Positions 1-7,861 of a DNA stretch of 64,000 nt are shown piece by piece. Both the position numbers and the translations under genes were made by a program. Position 1 is the stretch's first letter. Every line of letters starts with the position of its first letter. The DNA comes from Streptomyces sp. AC1-42W (GTDB lineage: Bacteria; Actinomycetota; Actinomycetes; Streptomycetales; Streptomycetaceae). Location: positions 3,286,001 through 3,350,000 of the forward strand of contig NZ_QKWY01000002.1 of NCBI RefSeq assembly GCF_003248355.1, given 5' to 3'. Under the pieces are notes generated by a model. It was not told the origin of the DNA. It searched no databases and was given only the letters and a program-made list of their open reading frames with translations.

Positions 1-188
1 CTGATCGGGTCGGGCTGGTAGGCGCGGGGGACAGGGGTGCGGGCGAGGTAGGAGAACAGGGGCAGGTCCAGGTGGTCGCGGACCCGCTCGGGGTCCTCCT
101 CCAGGGAGAGTGCCAGGGGCCGGAGCTGCCCGGCCCACTTCCGGGCGGTGTGCTGGAGGGTGCGGAGCCGTTCGTCGAGCAGGGTCAC
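1..188 (-). CDS. Acyl-CoA dehydrogenase N-terminal part (cut by window edge)
   Basis: The reading frame starts at a GTG at 188 and runs off the left edge, giving about 62 residues. It shares a GTGA stop/start overlap with the gene upstream, so it is the next cistron of the same operon. The visible residues (helical start, then LDLPLFSYLA and RAYQPDPI) resemble the beginning of the long acyl-CoA dehydrogenases encoded at 6143-9558. No catalytic region is visible, so the assignment rests on this resemblance and on context. It may work with the dehydrogenase-like protein directly upstream. Confidence 0.5.
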   Translation of the reverse strand, partial: MTLLDERLRTLQHTARKWAGQLRPLALSLEEDPERVRDHLDLPLFSYLARTPVPRAYQPDPI

Positions 189-856
189 GGGGACTCCTCC
201 GTGGCGGCGGGGGCCGCGGCGTAGACGTCCGCGAGCAGTTCGGAGACATGGGAGATCTGGCCGGGGCCGTCGGCCCGGAAGCCGTGGCCGCCCAGCAGCC
301 GCAGCAGGACCCGGTCCGTCCGGGTCACGGCACGGTGCAGCGTGCACAGTTCCCCGGCGGTCAACCGGGCACCCGGCCCGAGGAGTCCGTCCATTTCCAG
401 GTGGTCGGTCAGTGCCTCGGAGAGGCTGTCCTGGACGAGTTGCCGCATCAGCAGCGGACTGCCGCCGGAGGTCCGGGCGGACAGGTACTCCAGGCAGGTG
501 TCGAGCAGCGCCTCGGACAGCCCGAGCCGCAGCCGCGCCAGGCCCAGCCCCCAGGTGTCGCCGGTGTTCTCGGGGCCCGGCGGCAGCGGATGGCGCAGCG
601 CGACGAGAACGTCGCCGTGCAGCCGGACGGTACGGGGCGCCGACTCGGCGGCCCGGTCGCGCGGGGCGGTACGCGTACCGCGCCGTACACCGCGGGCATC
701 GGCGGCGACGGCCTCCGGCAGGAGTACGTGGCCGGCCGGGCCCAGCGGGAGCATGCCCGGTGCCAGTTCGGCGTGGAGCGCGGTCAGCGCGGGCACCAGG
801 CCCCGGTCGCGCGCGGTGCGCCGGACGCCTTCGCCGGGTTCGCCGGTGGTGGTCAT
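185..856 (-). CDS. Acyl-CoA dehydrogenase C-terminal-like protein
   Basis: This is a 223-residue protein. The ATG at 856 was chosen because it overlaps the preceding stop (ATGA), although the frame is open further upstream. The C-terminal half looks like the helical bundle of acyl-CoA dehydrogenases, with a LLGGHGF segment near the end where the family has its GG(Y/H)G flavin-contacting turn. The protein is far too short for a complete 380-570 residue dehydrogenase and no N-terminal FAD domain is visible. It may form a heteromeric or accessory subunit with the dehydrogenase that follows it. Family membership is inferred and a degenerate copy is possible. Confidence 0.5.
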   Translation of the reverse strand: MTTTGEPGEGVRRTARDRGLVPALTALHAELAPGMLPLGPAGHVLLPEAVAADARGVRRGTRTAPRDRAAESAPRTVRLHGDVLVALRHPLPPGPENTGDTWGLGLARLRLGLSEALLDTCLEYLSARTSGGSPLLMRQLVQDSLSEALTDHLEMDGLLGPGARLTAGELCTLHRAVTRTDRVLLRLLGGHGFRADGPGQISHVSELLADVYAAAPAATEESP

Positions 857-1770
857 CGGCCGGCCTCCTCCGCACGCGGATACAAGGTCACCGAACAGAG
901 GCAGAGCAGGCCGAGCGCCGGTTCGTACTCGACGAGGGTCACCCGCAGCGGCTCGCCGCCGGGGGCGGGTTCCAGGCCGGCGAGGTTCTCCCACACGCCG
1001 GTGCAGGGCAGCCCCCGGCCGGTGGTGACGAGCCGACCGGGACCCTCGGGCCGGCCGGGGAGGTCACGGGCGGGCTCCACACCGGCTCCGGCGAGAAGCA
1101 CATCGGGGGCCGGGTCCGGGGCGAGGGCGCCGGCCAGCAGCTCGGCCACCGACTCCGGCGGGACGTCCGTCCACTGGGCCAGCCGGGTGTCCGCCTCCTC
1201 GTCGGCCTCCAGCCACAGTCCGACCGCGCAGTCGGCGGTCACCTCCCGCTCAGGTGGGACGGGAGCGGGGTAGGGCCTGCTGGACTGGTCGAGGGCGATC
1301 AGGACCGCCCGGCCGAGACCGCCGGGACGCACGTACGCACTCGACAGCCGCAGCGCCGTGAACGGCGCCGCCGACCCCTGGTCGCTCACCCCGACCGGCA
1401 GCGGGTCGCCCGGAAGCAGCTCGCAGACGTAGCCGGTGGGGGAACGCTCCATGTCGGAGTCCTCGACGGCGTGCGCGGTGGCCAGCAGATCGACCGGTCC
1501 GTCGAACGGGCCGAGCGCGAGTACCGTCCCGGCCGCCATTTCCGCGTAGCTGTTGCGTGTGGTGGAGTCCAGGAAGCCGGGACGCAGCCCCACACCGTAG
1601 ATCTCCGAGAGGTCGGCGAAGTAGTGCTCCAGCCAGGGCACCTGGCCCGCGCGGGTGAATCGCCGGCCGGGGCCGAAGCGCCGGGCCGTGATCCCGCGCA
1701 CCCGCAGGGGCAGCCGGACCGGGCCCGGTCCGGGAGGTGCGGCCAGGGCGGCCGCGGCGCTCAGATACAT
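853..1770 (-). CDS. KAS III-like (thiolase-fold) protein without active-site cysteine
   Basis: The protein has 305 residues. The segment around residues 100-165 (DLLATAH, later GVSDQGSAAPFTALRLSSAY) has the layout of the thiolase-fold nucleophile loop and following helix of FabH-type ketosynthases. The position normally held by the catalytic Cys carries other residues, and no clear His/Asn pair is seen in the C-terminal half. It is therefore probably a non-condensing partner, acyltransferase-like protein or degenerate homologue of the active KAS III at 4898-5830. It lies between a carrier-protein gene (3-bp gap) and the dehydrogenase-like gene (ATGA overlap). Its exact role is unknown. Confidence 0.45.
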   Translation of the reverse strand: MYLSAAAALAAPPGPGPVRLPLRVRGITARRFGPGRRFTRAGQVPWLEHYFADLSEIYGVGLRPGFLDSTTRNSYAEMAAGTVLALGPFDGPVDLLATAHAVEDSDMERSPTGYVCELLPGDPLPVGVSDQGSAAPFTALRLSSAYVRPGGLGRAVLIALDQSSRPYPAPVPPEREVTADCAVGLWLEADEEADTRLAQWTDVPPESVAELLAGALAPDPAPDVLLAGAGVEPARDLPGRPEGPGRLVTTGRGLPCTGVWENLAGLEPAPGGEPLRVTLVEYEPALGLLCLCSVTLYPRAEEAGR

Positions 1771-1773
1771 GGG

Positions 1774-2028
1774 TCAGCCCTGCTCGATCACATAGTCGGC
1801 GAGGGTGCCGACGTTCTCGAAGTGGTGCTGCTCCAGCGAGTCGGTGTCGAACTCGATGCCGAGTTCGTCCTCCAGCCGCATCAGCAGCTCCAGCACGCTG
1901 GTGGAGTCCAGGCCCAGGTCGTCGAAGAGACGCGGGGAATCGTCCCCGGGCTCCAGGTCGCGGTTGAGTACCTGGCCCAGCGACTCGTTGATCCTGGTGA
2001 CGACGGTGGCGCGGGTGAGGTCGGACAT
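1774..2028 (-). CDS. Acyl carrier protein 1
   Basis: This is an 84-residue acidic carrier protein. The phosphopantetheine motif is DDLGLDSTSVLEL, with the attachment serine near residue 42, followed by the usual acidic helix (LEDELGIEFD). It lies five bases downstream of the decarboxylase gene and three bases upstream of the KAS-like gene. Placement beside the decarboxylase and ATP-grasp ligase suggests it holds the aminoacyl group that is decarboxylated, as BtrI does in the butirosin system; that parallel is inference. The frame looks intact, with a normal length and a clear ATG start. Confidence 0.88.
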   Translation of the reverse strand: MSDLTRATVVTRINESLGQVLNRDLEPGDDSPRLFDDLGLDSTSVLELLMRLEDELGIEFDTDSLEQHHFENVGTLADYVIEQG

Positions 2029-2033
2029 GGTGG

Positions 2034-3499
2034 TCACTCTCCTTCGGTGGGTGTCCCGGCCTCGGCGGCCGGCGGGTCGTAGCGGTGCTGGCGGCCCAGC
2101 ACGTCCTCGGTGGTGTCGCGCTCGCGGACCAGATGGGCCCGGCCGCCGTCCACGAGCACTTCCGCCGGGTAGCCGTGGCTCAGGAAGAGGACCGGCGAGG
2201 CGGTGGGGCCGTAGGCGCCGGAGCGGTCGACCCCGATGAGGTCCCCCGCCCGGACCGGGGGCAGCGGGACGTTCTTGCCGATGGTGTCGTTGGGGGTGCA
2301 CAGCGGGCCGGTGACCATCCACGGCTGGTCGGCGGGCTCGCCGAGGCGGTTGAGGAGCCGCATGGGGAAGTTGCGCTTGACGAAGGAGCCGATGCCGACG
2401 GCCGCCATGTGATGGTTGGTCCCTCCGTCGGCGACCGCGAAGTTCTCCCCCATGGAGGTCTTCACGTAGCGGACCCGGACCACGTAGGTGCCTGCCGGGG
2501 CCGTCAGGTAGCGGCCCAGTTCCAGCAGCAGCCGCGTTCCGGGGTGGGCCCGGTGGAAGGATTCGACCAGCGGGTTGAGGCCCTTGGTCAGTACCTCCGG
2601 GTCCAGGTCCCGTTCCTTCTCGAAGTAGCCGACGCCCAGACCCCCGCCGACGTCGACGAGTTCGAGCCCGAAACCCAGCCGCGCGGAGACCCGTTCGGCG
2701 AGGTCCAGGATGCGTGCCGTGTTCTCGGCGATGACGTTCTCGTCGAGGATGCGGGTGCCCATGTAGGCGTGGACCCCCATGAGCCGCACATGCGGGTGCC
2801 GGTCGGCCAGGCCCTCGGCGCCGAGCAGCTGTTCCTCGTCGATGCCGAACTGGCGGGGCTTGCCGCCCATGGTGAGGCCGGACCCCTTGACCGCGAAACT
2901 CGGGTTGACCCGCAGGGCCACCGGGGCCACCACGCCCTGACCGGAGGCGATTTCGTCGACCAGCTCCAGCTCTTCGAAGGACTCCACGACTAAGGGCTGT
3001 CCCGTAATCCCCGGTGGATCAGCGCGCGGCGTCAGATGCGGTGCATCGCAAGGCGGAGGGGCGTTCGCATACTGGACGTATTCGGACGTTCCGACAACGC
3101 AGCGAGGTGCCGTAGCTGTCGTCGTGCGCCCGCCGGGGATTACGGGACAGCCCTTAGGGCGAGGATGCCTTCGGTGAGACAGGCGGTGATCTCCTCGCGG
3201 CTCTTGCCGGGCCCCAGGAAGATGATGTTGTGCGCCGGGACCCCGGCCCGCCGCGCGGTCACCAGCTCCGCCATCGAGGAGACCTCGGCACGTGCGCCCA
3301 GGGAGTGGAGCAGGGCGCAGACCGACACGTTGGGGTTGGCCTTGAGCGAGAAGAACATCTCCAGCGCCGGGTGCAGCGGGGCGCGCAGCCCCTCGAACTG
3401 CGCGCGCAGCACATCGCCGTCGTACAGATAGAACGGCGTGCCGAACTCCTCGGCGAGCCGGCCGATGCCCAGCCCCTGGACGTGGAATTCACCCGTCAT
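2034..3499 (-). pseudogene. PLP-dependent aminoacyl-ACP decarboxylase (BtrK-like), interrupted by a MITE
   Basis: This is a group IV (alanine-racemase fold) decarboxylase. The N-terminal part (3499 to about 3157) contains FFSLKANPN with the PLP lysine. The C-terminal part (2987-2034) contains GPLCTPNDT with the cysteine/aspartate typical of ornithine/diaminopimelate decarboxylase relatives, and GAYGP near the end. A 162-bp inverted-repeat element interrupts the gene and stops the N-terminal frame at 3140. Deleting the element plus one TA joins EGILAL to VVESFEELEL in frame, so the parent enzyme had about 433 residues. The ATGA overlap with the ATP-grasp ligase and the five-base gap to the carrier protein mirror the BtrJ/BtrK/BtrI logic. 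A GTG at 2987 could restart translation, but that product would lack the PLP lysine. Confidence 0.88.
2993..3154. mobile_element. MITE with 22-bp perfect terminal inverted repeats, TA duplication
   Basis: The element is 162 bp. Perfect 22-bp terminal repeats lie at 2993-3014 and 3133-3154 and begin AGGGCTGTCCCGTAAT. It is flanked by TA at 2991-2992 and 3155-3156, and the empty site was CTAG inside the decarboxylase. It has no coding capacity. TA duplication at CTAG is typical of IS630- and IS427-type transposases, which presumably mobilised it in trans. Full-length parental ends are not seen elsewhere in the window. Confidence 0.9.
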
Positions 3500-4866
3500 G
3501 ACGTCTTGTCCTCCTGTCCGAGCGCGGCCAGCAGGGCTGTGACCGCCTCATCGGTTCTCCCCAGGGACCGGGGGGAGTCCCCGATCAGCAGGGCGTGCAG
3601 CCGGCCCTCGTAGGCCGTGCCGTCCTGGGTGGCGGCCGCGTTCAGCGTCGAGAAGTTGCTGACGAGCAGTCCGCCGCCGGAGCCGGTGAACAGCAGCTCC
3701 CCCAGCAGGGCGCGGAGCCGGCCGAACCCGAGCGGTGTCCGCAGCCGGACCGGGTAGTGGCGGGCCAGGGTATGGCAGGCGGGGCCGAGGAACCGTTCCT
3801 GGAGCCGCGCCTGGTAGGTCGACATGTTGTGCCGGGCGTTGATCTCCACGACCGGGTAGACGCCGCCCTGCGGGTCCGTCATCGCGTCGACGCCGACGAC
3901 CCCGAAGTACCCGTCGGCGGCGAGCCGTTCGCCGAGCACCTCGACGGTGTGGCGTACGGTGCCGAGCTGGTGGTCGGACAGCTGGGCCGGGAAGCGGTGG
4001 CCCTTGTGCACGCCGCCCTCGGTGAGGGCCTCCTTGACGAAGTCGAAATGGACGGAGCCGTCCCGGCCCAGGGTGAACTGGTAGTTGAGGTCGGTGGCCT
4101 TGTCGACCCACTCCTCCACGACCAGCACCACGCGGTCGTCGCCGGAGCGCCGGGCCCGCCGGTCGATCATCCGCCGCAGCGTGTCCAGCCGCCGTTCGTC
4201 GTCGATGACGTTGATGCCCTTGCCGGAGACACCGAAGGCGTCCTTGACCACGACGCGGCGTCCGGCCCGCAGCAGTTCGCGGGCTCCGGCGAGGGCGGTG
4301 TCCAGTTCGGCGAGGTCACCGCAGCTCCAGCCGGGTGCCTGCCGCAGCCCGGTGGCCTCCGCGATCGCCCGGCTGTAGATCTTGCTGTTGACGGCCTTGC
4401 AGAGGGCGGCGGACGGGGCGCCCAGCGGCAGCCCGGTGCGGTCGGAGAGCTGTTCCTCCAGGACGGAGGCGCCGTGCGGGACGATCCGGGCACCGGGCCC
4501 GAGGGCACGCAGTGTCTCCTGGAGGGCCGGGTCGGCGAGCGCGTCACGGGTCACCGTTCGCCCGGGGTCGCTGCCGGACGGGGTGTGCACCCGGGGAAGG
4601 TCCAGGCCCAGTTCGTCCAGGTAGCCCAGGTGTTCCGGATCGGGCGCCGCCTTGAGGACGACGTGGTCGTTCCGGCCGGCGAGCAGCAGTGTGAAGGCGT
4701 CCATGTGGTGGACGACGGCGCTGCCCGCAGAGAAGGCGACTCGCGGCAGGCCGGGCTCGCCCTCGGCCCACTCCTCCTCGACCTCGAAGTTTCCGAGGAG
4801 GACGAGCGGGGCGTCGGGGGAGCCGGTGAGGGCCGTTCGCAGCCGGCCCATGAAGTCGGGCGTCAC
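3496..4866 (-). CDS. ATP-grasp amino acid:ACP ligase (BtrJ-like)
   Basis: The protein has 456 residues. ATP-grasp signatures are visible: VVVKDAFGVSGKGINVID (nucleotide-binding lysine and glycine loop, about residues 210-227), VVEEWVDK, and PVVEINARHNMSTYQ carrying the Mg-binding Glu/Asn. In butirosin biosynthesis the related BtrJ attaches L-glutamate to a carrier protein, after which BtrK removes the alpha-carboxylate. The same gene order here, with an ATGA overlap to the decarboxylase, supports an aminoacyl-ACP ligase. The substrate amino acid cannot be read from the sequence. Unlike its neighbour, this frame is intact. The ATG at 4866 gives a sensible N-terminus. Confidence 0.8.
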   Translation of the reverse strand: MTPDFMGRLRTALTGSPDAPLVLLGNFEVEEEWAEGEPGLPRVAFSAGSAVVHHMDAFTLLLAGRNDHVVLKAAPDPEHLGYLDELGLDLPRVHTPSGSDPGRTVTRDALADPALQETLRALGPGARIVPHGASVLEEQLSDRTGLPLGAPSAALCKAVNSKIYSRAIAEATGLRQAPGWSCGDLAELDTALAGARELLRAGRRVVVKDAFGVSGKGINVIDDERRLDTLRRMIDRRARRSGDDRVVLVVEEWVDKATDLNYQFTLGRDGSVHFDFVKEALTEGGVHKGHRFPAQLSDHQLGTVRHTVEVLGERLAADGYFGVVGVDAMTDPQGGVYPVVEINARHNMSTYQARLQERFLGPACHTLARHYPVRLRTPLGFGRLRALLGELLFTGSGGGLLVSNFSTLNAAATQDGTAYEGRLHALLIGDSPRSLGRTDEAVTALLAALGQEDKTS

Positions 4867-4897
4867 GGGGACCGTTCCTTTCTGCCGGATCGGCTGG

Positions 4898-5830
4898 TCA
4901 GTGTTGGAGCACCATGGCGGAGAAGGTCGCGCCGAGGCCGACCGCCGCCATCAGGTAGCGGTCGCCGGGCCGGAGCAGCCCCCGGTCGGCGGCGGTGCGG
5001 TAGTTGAGGAAGGGGTCCGCGCAGAAGCAGTGGCCGGTGACGGGAACGTTCTCCAGCAGCACCTTCTCCAGTGGGATGCCGAGGTCCCGGCAGAGCCGCA
5101 CCCAGGAGACCAGGTTCACGTTGTGCGGCAGGATCAGCGCCAGTTCACCGAGGGTGGTCCCGGCCCGCTCGACGGCGGCGAGCAGCACCTCGGCCAGGGC
5201 GGCGGGGTAGGCCCGCTGGAACTGGGCGGCCACTTCGGGGGTGAGCGAGAGCGCCGCGTTGAACCGGCCGTGGGTGCGCGTCGCATAGCCGAGAACCCGG
5301 TCGCGGTCACCGCCGACGCCGACCAGGACCGCCGCGGAGGCCTCCCCGTTGACGGCCGTCCCCGGCACCGTCCGGGCGGCCGGTGTGAACGTCTTCTCCC
5401 CGGTGAGTACGAGCGCCAGCGCGTCCGGGTCACCGTCGGAAGCCAGCAGCTTGCCGCACAGGTCCACGGCGAGCAGCCCGGAGGCACAGGCGTGCTGGAA
5501 GACGCTGAACGCCTGGGCGTGCCGCAGGCCCAGCGCGTCCCGCACCTCGTGCAGGGGGTTGACCGGGTAGGGCGCGACGGCCGGCATGGTCCGGGCCTGC
5601 ACGACGTACCGCACCAGATGCTCGCGGCCGCGCAGCGCCTCCAGCCCCCGGGCCGTGGCGAGCATCAGGTCCGCCACCGTGCCAGTCGGCTCGCGCAGCA
5701 CGTGGGAGAGCCCGAAGACTCTTCGCATCACGCGTAGTTGGTCGTCGTTCAGATCGAGTTCCGCCTGGAGGGAGGCCACCGGCACGCTCCGGGAGGGCAG
5801 CCGGGCCGAGACCGCCAGCAGCGCGGTCAC
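4898..5830 (-). CDS. 3-oxoacyl-ACP synthase III (FabH-like)
   Basis: The protein has 310 residues, the usual length for KAS III. The catalytic triad is recognisable: Cys in FQHACASGLLAVDL (about residue 115), His/Asn in ILPHNVNLVSW, and the second catalytic position in TGHCFCADPFLNY. It should catalyse a decarboxylative Claisen condensation or acyl transfer between acyl-CoA/ACP partners in the cytoplasm. The GTG start at 5830 overlaps the stop of the preceding carrier gene, so the two are translationally coupled. It is the only ketosynthase in the operon with a complete triad, which makes it the likely C-C bond former of the pathway. Confidence 0.8.
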   Translation of the reverse strand: MTALLAVSARLPSRSVPVASLQAELDLNDDQLRVMRRVFGLSHVLREPTGTVADLMLATARGLEALRGREHLVRYVVQARTMPAVAPYPVNPLHEVRDALGLRHAQAFSVFQHACASGLLAVDLCGKLLASDGDPDALALVLTGEKTFTPAARTVPGTAVNGEASAAVLVGVGGDRDRVLGYATRTHGRFNAALSLTPEVAAQFQRAYPAALAEVLLAAVERAGTTLGELALILPHNVNLVSWVRLCRDLGIPLEKVLLENVPVTGHCFCADPFLNYRTAADRGLLRPGDRYLMAAVGLGATFSAMVLQH

Positions 5831-6111
5831 GGGGCGGTCTCCGGCGGGTTCGTGTGCTGCCCGGTCGCCGCGCCGGCCAGATGGGCCGACAGGTCCTCGA
5901 CACTGCGGTGGTCCCAGACGACGGTGGGGTCGACGGGGAAGCCGAGGTGGTCCTCCAGGTCGCCGCAGAGGACGAAGGCGTAGACGGAGTCCAGTCCGTA
6001 GTCACTGAGCGGGACGCCGGGGTCGATGGTCTCCGGAGCGCACTCCAGGTAGGAGGCGACCCGGTGGGTTATTTACTCCCGGAGTTCGGGGAGGCGGTCG
6101 GTGGCGGGCAA
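5827..6111 (-). pseudogene. Acyl carrier protein 2 with in-frame TAA at codon 13
   Basis: Read from a TTG at 6111 preceded by GGAG, the frame encodes 12 residues ending LPELRE, then TAA at 6075-6073, then an otherwise perfect carrier protein: ITHRVASYLE, DYGLDSVYAF with the phosphopantetheine serine at about position 42, LEDHLGFPVD and WDHRSVEDLSAHL, ending at 5827. No usable start codon follows the TAA before the conserved helix I. Related carrier proteins often have tryptophan at the position of the stop. The GTGA overlap with the KAS III gene fits a real gene. A base-calling error cannot be excluded, but the motif alignment makes a nonsense change the simplest reading. Confidence 0.75.
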
Positions 6112-6142
6112 GGCGGTCTCCAGGTTCGGGTGCGGTGGGGTG

Positions 6143-7861
6143 TCAGCCGGGCAGGCCGCGGCCGGCGAGGTCGAAGCCCAGACCGGCGTCGTCGCGAGCG
6201 AGCAGGTTGCGGTACAGCGGCTCGGCCAGCTCCGGCGGAAGCCGGCCGTCGCCCCGGCCGGTCCGGTCGAGCAGCCGGGTGAGGGCGGCCTCGGCCCAGA
6301 GCGGGTCGGCGAGGAAGGGGTCGCCGCCGTCCCGGTTGTCCCGCCACGTCGTGAGGCAGCAGCCGGCGGCCAGCACTGTCGTGTAGCGTGCGGCCACCTC
6401 CAGGGCGTCTGCCGCGCCGCCGACCGCCAGATCCCGTGGCGCCAGCGCCGTCGCCTCGGCCCGTACCCGCTCCGCCTCGGCGGCGAAGACGGCTGCCAGA
6501 CCCGCCAGGGCACGGTGTTCCGTGCTCCCGGCCAGTTCCCCGGCCACCCCGGCCGGTACGGCGGCCAGCTCGTCCGGTCCGTTGGCCGCGAGGGCGAGCC
6601 GCCCGAAGTCCAGCGGTGGCAGGGGCCCGCCGATCCGTGACAGCAGCGGGGGCGTCCCCTCGGCCCGGGCCGCCCGGCGGGCCGCGCCCGGCAGCTGCGG
6701 CAGGACGGTGGACAGGCAGACGACTCGGGCGGCATGGCCGAAGCCGACCACCTGGAGGTCCCGCAACTGCTTCTGGAAGATGGCGAACCCGCCCTCGCGC
6801 AGGTAGAAGTGCGCGCCCAGCACCACCGAGAGCCGGTCCATGGCGTCCGTGAGCCGCTTGGACACCAGGAACTTCACGGCGGAGGAGTACAGCGCGGTCG
6901 CCCCCGGCAGCAGGTGCACGGCACGGGCCCCGGTGGTGGCCATGGCGTCGCAGACCAGCAGATCGGTGAAGGCCTCGGCGAGGGTGCGGCGGACCAGGGG
7001 CAGATCGCTCGCGTATCCGCCGTACAGCCGCCGGCAGCGGACGAAGCGCAGGGTCGTCCGCAGCCCGGTGTCCAGGATCGGGACGGCCATCGCGGGCAGG
7101 GCGGTACGGGTGATCTGGAAGGAGCGGAACGCGTTCTCGACTCCCTGTCCGAGGCGTCCCACCACGCTCTCCGGGCCGACAGGGCAGTCGTCGAACTCGA
7201 TGCCGCCGAGCCGTACCCCGCGCATACCGGCGCTGGGGAACCGCGGACGGTACCGGTAGCGGTCGGCCGGCAGCCCCTCCTTCTCCACCAGCAGCTGCGT
7301 GTGACAGCGGGACCCGGGACCGTCCGAGGTCCGGGCGAAGACCACCATCGCCTCGGCGCGTTCGGCGTTGCTGACCACCTCTTTGTGGCCGTGCAGCCGC
7401 AGGGTGCCGTCCGCCTGGGGGCGAGCGGCGAACGAGGCGCCCGCCAGGTCGTTCCCGTGCTCCAGCTCGTGGTAGAGGGTCGCCACGCGGCCGCCGCCGA
7501 GCAGCAGTGCGGCCAGCCGGCGCTGCTGCTCGGCGCTGCCCGAGGACCAGACGTTGACCGCCGCGATGAAGGAGGCGGCTCCGTACCCCAGGCCCAGCGC
7601 CGGGTCGCGCCGGAACACCGTACGTGCCACCTCGACCAGCCGGTCCAGCCGGTCCAGCCGGCCGCCGAGGCCGACCGGGACGAACTCGGCGCCCAGACCG
7701 TACGTGTCGAGCAGGCGTTCGGCGCCGGCCACCACCTCGTCCCGTTCGTCCGCCGCGACGGTGGCGGCGTGGCCGAGCGGGTTGGCGTCGTCCCAGGGGT
7801 CGCCGAAGGCCCGCTCCAGATCCGCGGCGCCGGGGCGCGCGGCCGGTGTCCTGCCGGTCAC
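6143..7861 (-). CDS. Acyl-CoA/acyl-ACP dehydrogenase (long form) A
   Basis: The protein has 572 residues and belongs to the acyl-CoA dehydrogenase superfamily, with an extra helical C-terminal part beyond the usual 380-400 residues. An N-terminal helical domain is followed by a beta domain around residues 130-240 (ATLYHELEHGNDLAGASF, then LHGHKEVVSNAERAEAMVVFAR) and a C-terminal bundle. It probably introduces a double bond into an acyl chain held on CoA or a carrier protein, using FAD. The GTG start at 7861 overlaps the stop of dehydrogenase B (GTGA). The FAAL and carrier genes around it suggest an ACP-bound fatty acyl substrate; this is inference. Confidence 0.78.
   Translation of the reverse strand: MTGRTPAARPGAADLERAFGDPWDDANPLGHAATVAADERDEVVAGAERLLDTYGLGAEFVPVGLGGRLDRLDRLVEVARTVFRRDPALGLGYGAASFIAAVNVWSSGSAEQQRRLAALLLGGGRVATLYHELEHGNDLAGASFAARPQADGTLRLHGHKEVVSNAERAEAMVVFARTSDGPGSRCHTQLLVEKEGLPADRYRYRPRFPSAGMRGVRLGGIEFDDCPVGPESVVGRLGQGVENAFRSFQITRTALPAMAVPILDTGLRTTLRFVRCRRLYGGYASDLPLVRRTLAEAFTDLLVCDAMATTGARAVHLLPGATALYSSAVKFLVSKRLTDAMDRLSVVLGAHFYLREGGFAIFQKQLRDLQVVGFGHAARVVCLSTVLPQLPGAARRAARAEGTPPLLSRIGGPLPPLDFGRLALAANGPDELAAVPAGVAGELAGSTEHRALAGLAAVFAAEAERVRAEATALAPRDLAVGGAADALEVAARYTTVLAAGCCLTTWRDNRDGGDPFLADPLWAEAALTRLLDRTGRGDGRLPPELAEPLYRNLLARDDAGLGFDLAGRGLPG

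Noticed and set aside
148..2993. Long plus-strand open frames opposite the operon at the left end
   Set aside because: Products are Arg/Gly/Ala-rich without domains. The minus strand encodes carrier, KAS-like and decarboxylase proteins with clear motifs and coupled starts.
2993..3154. Transcription terminator formed by the inverted repeat
   Set aside because: The arms are 118 bases apart, carry a TA duplication and sit within one gene whose frame is restored on removal, so it is an insertion element.
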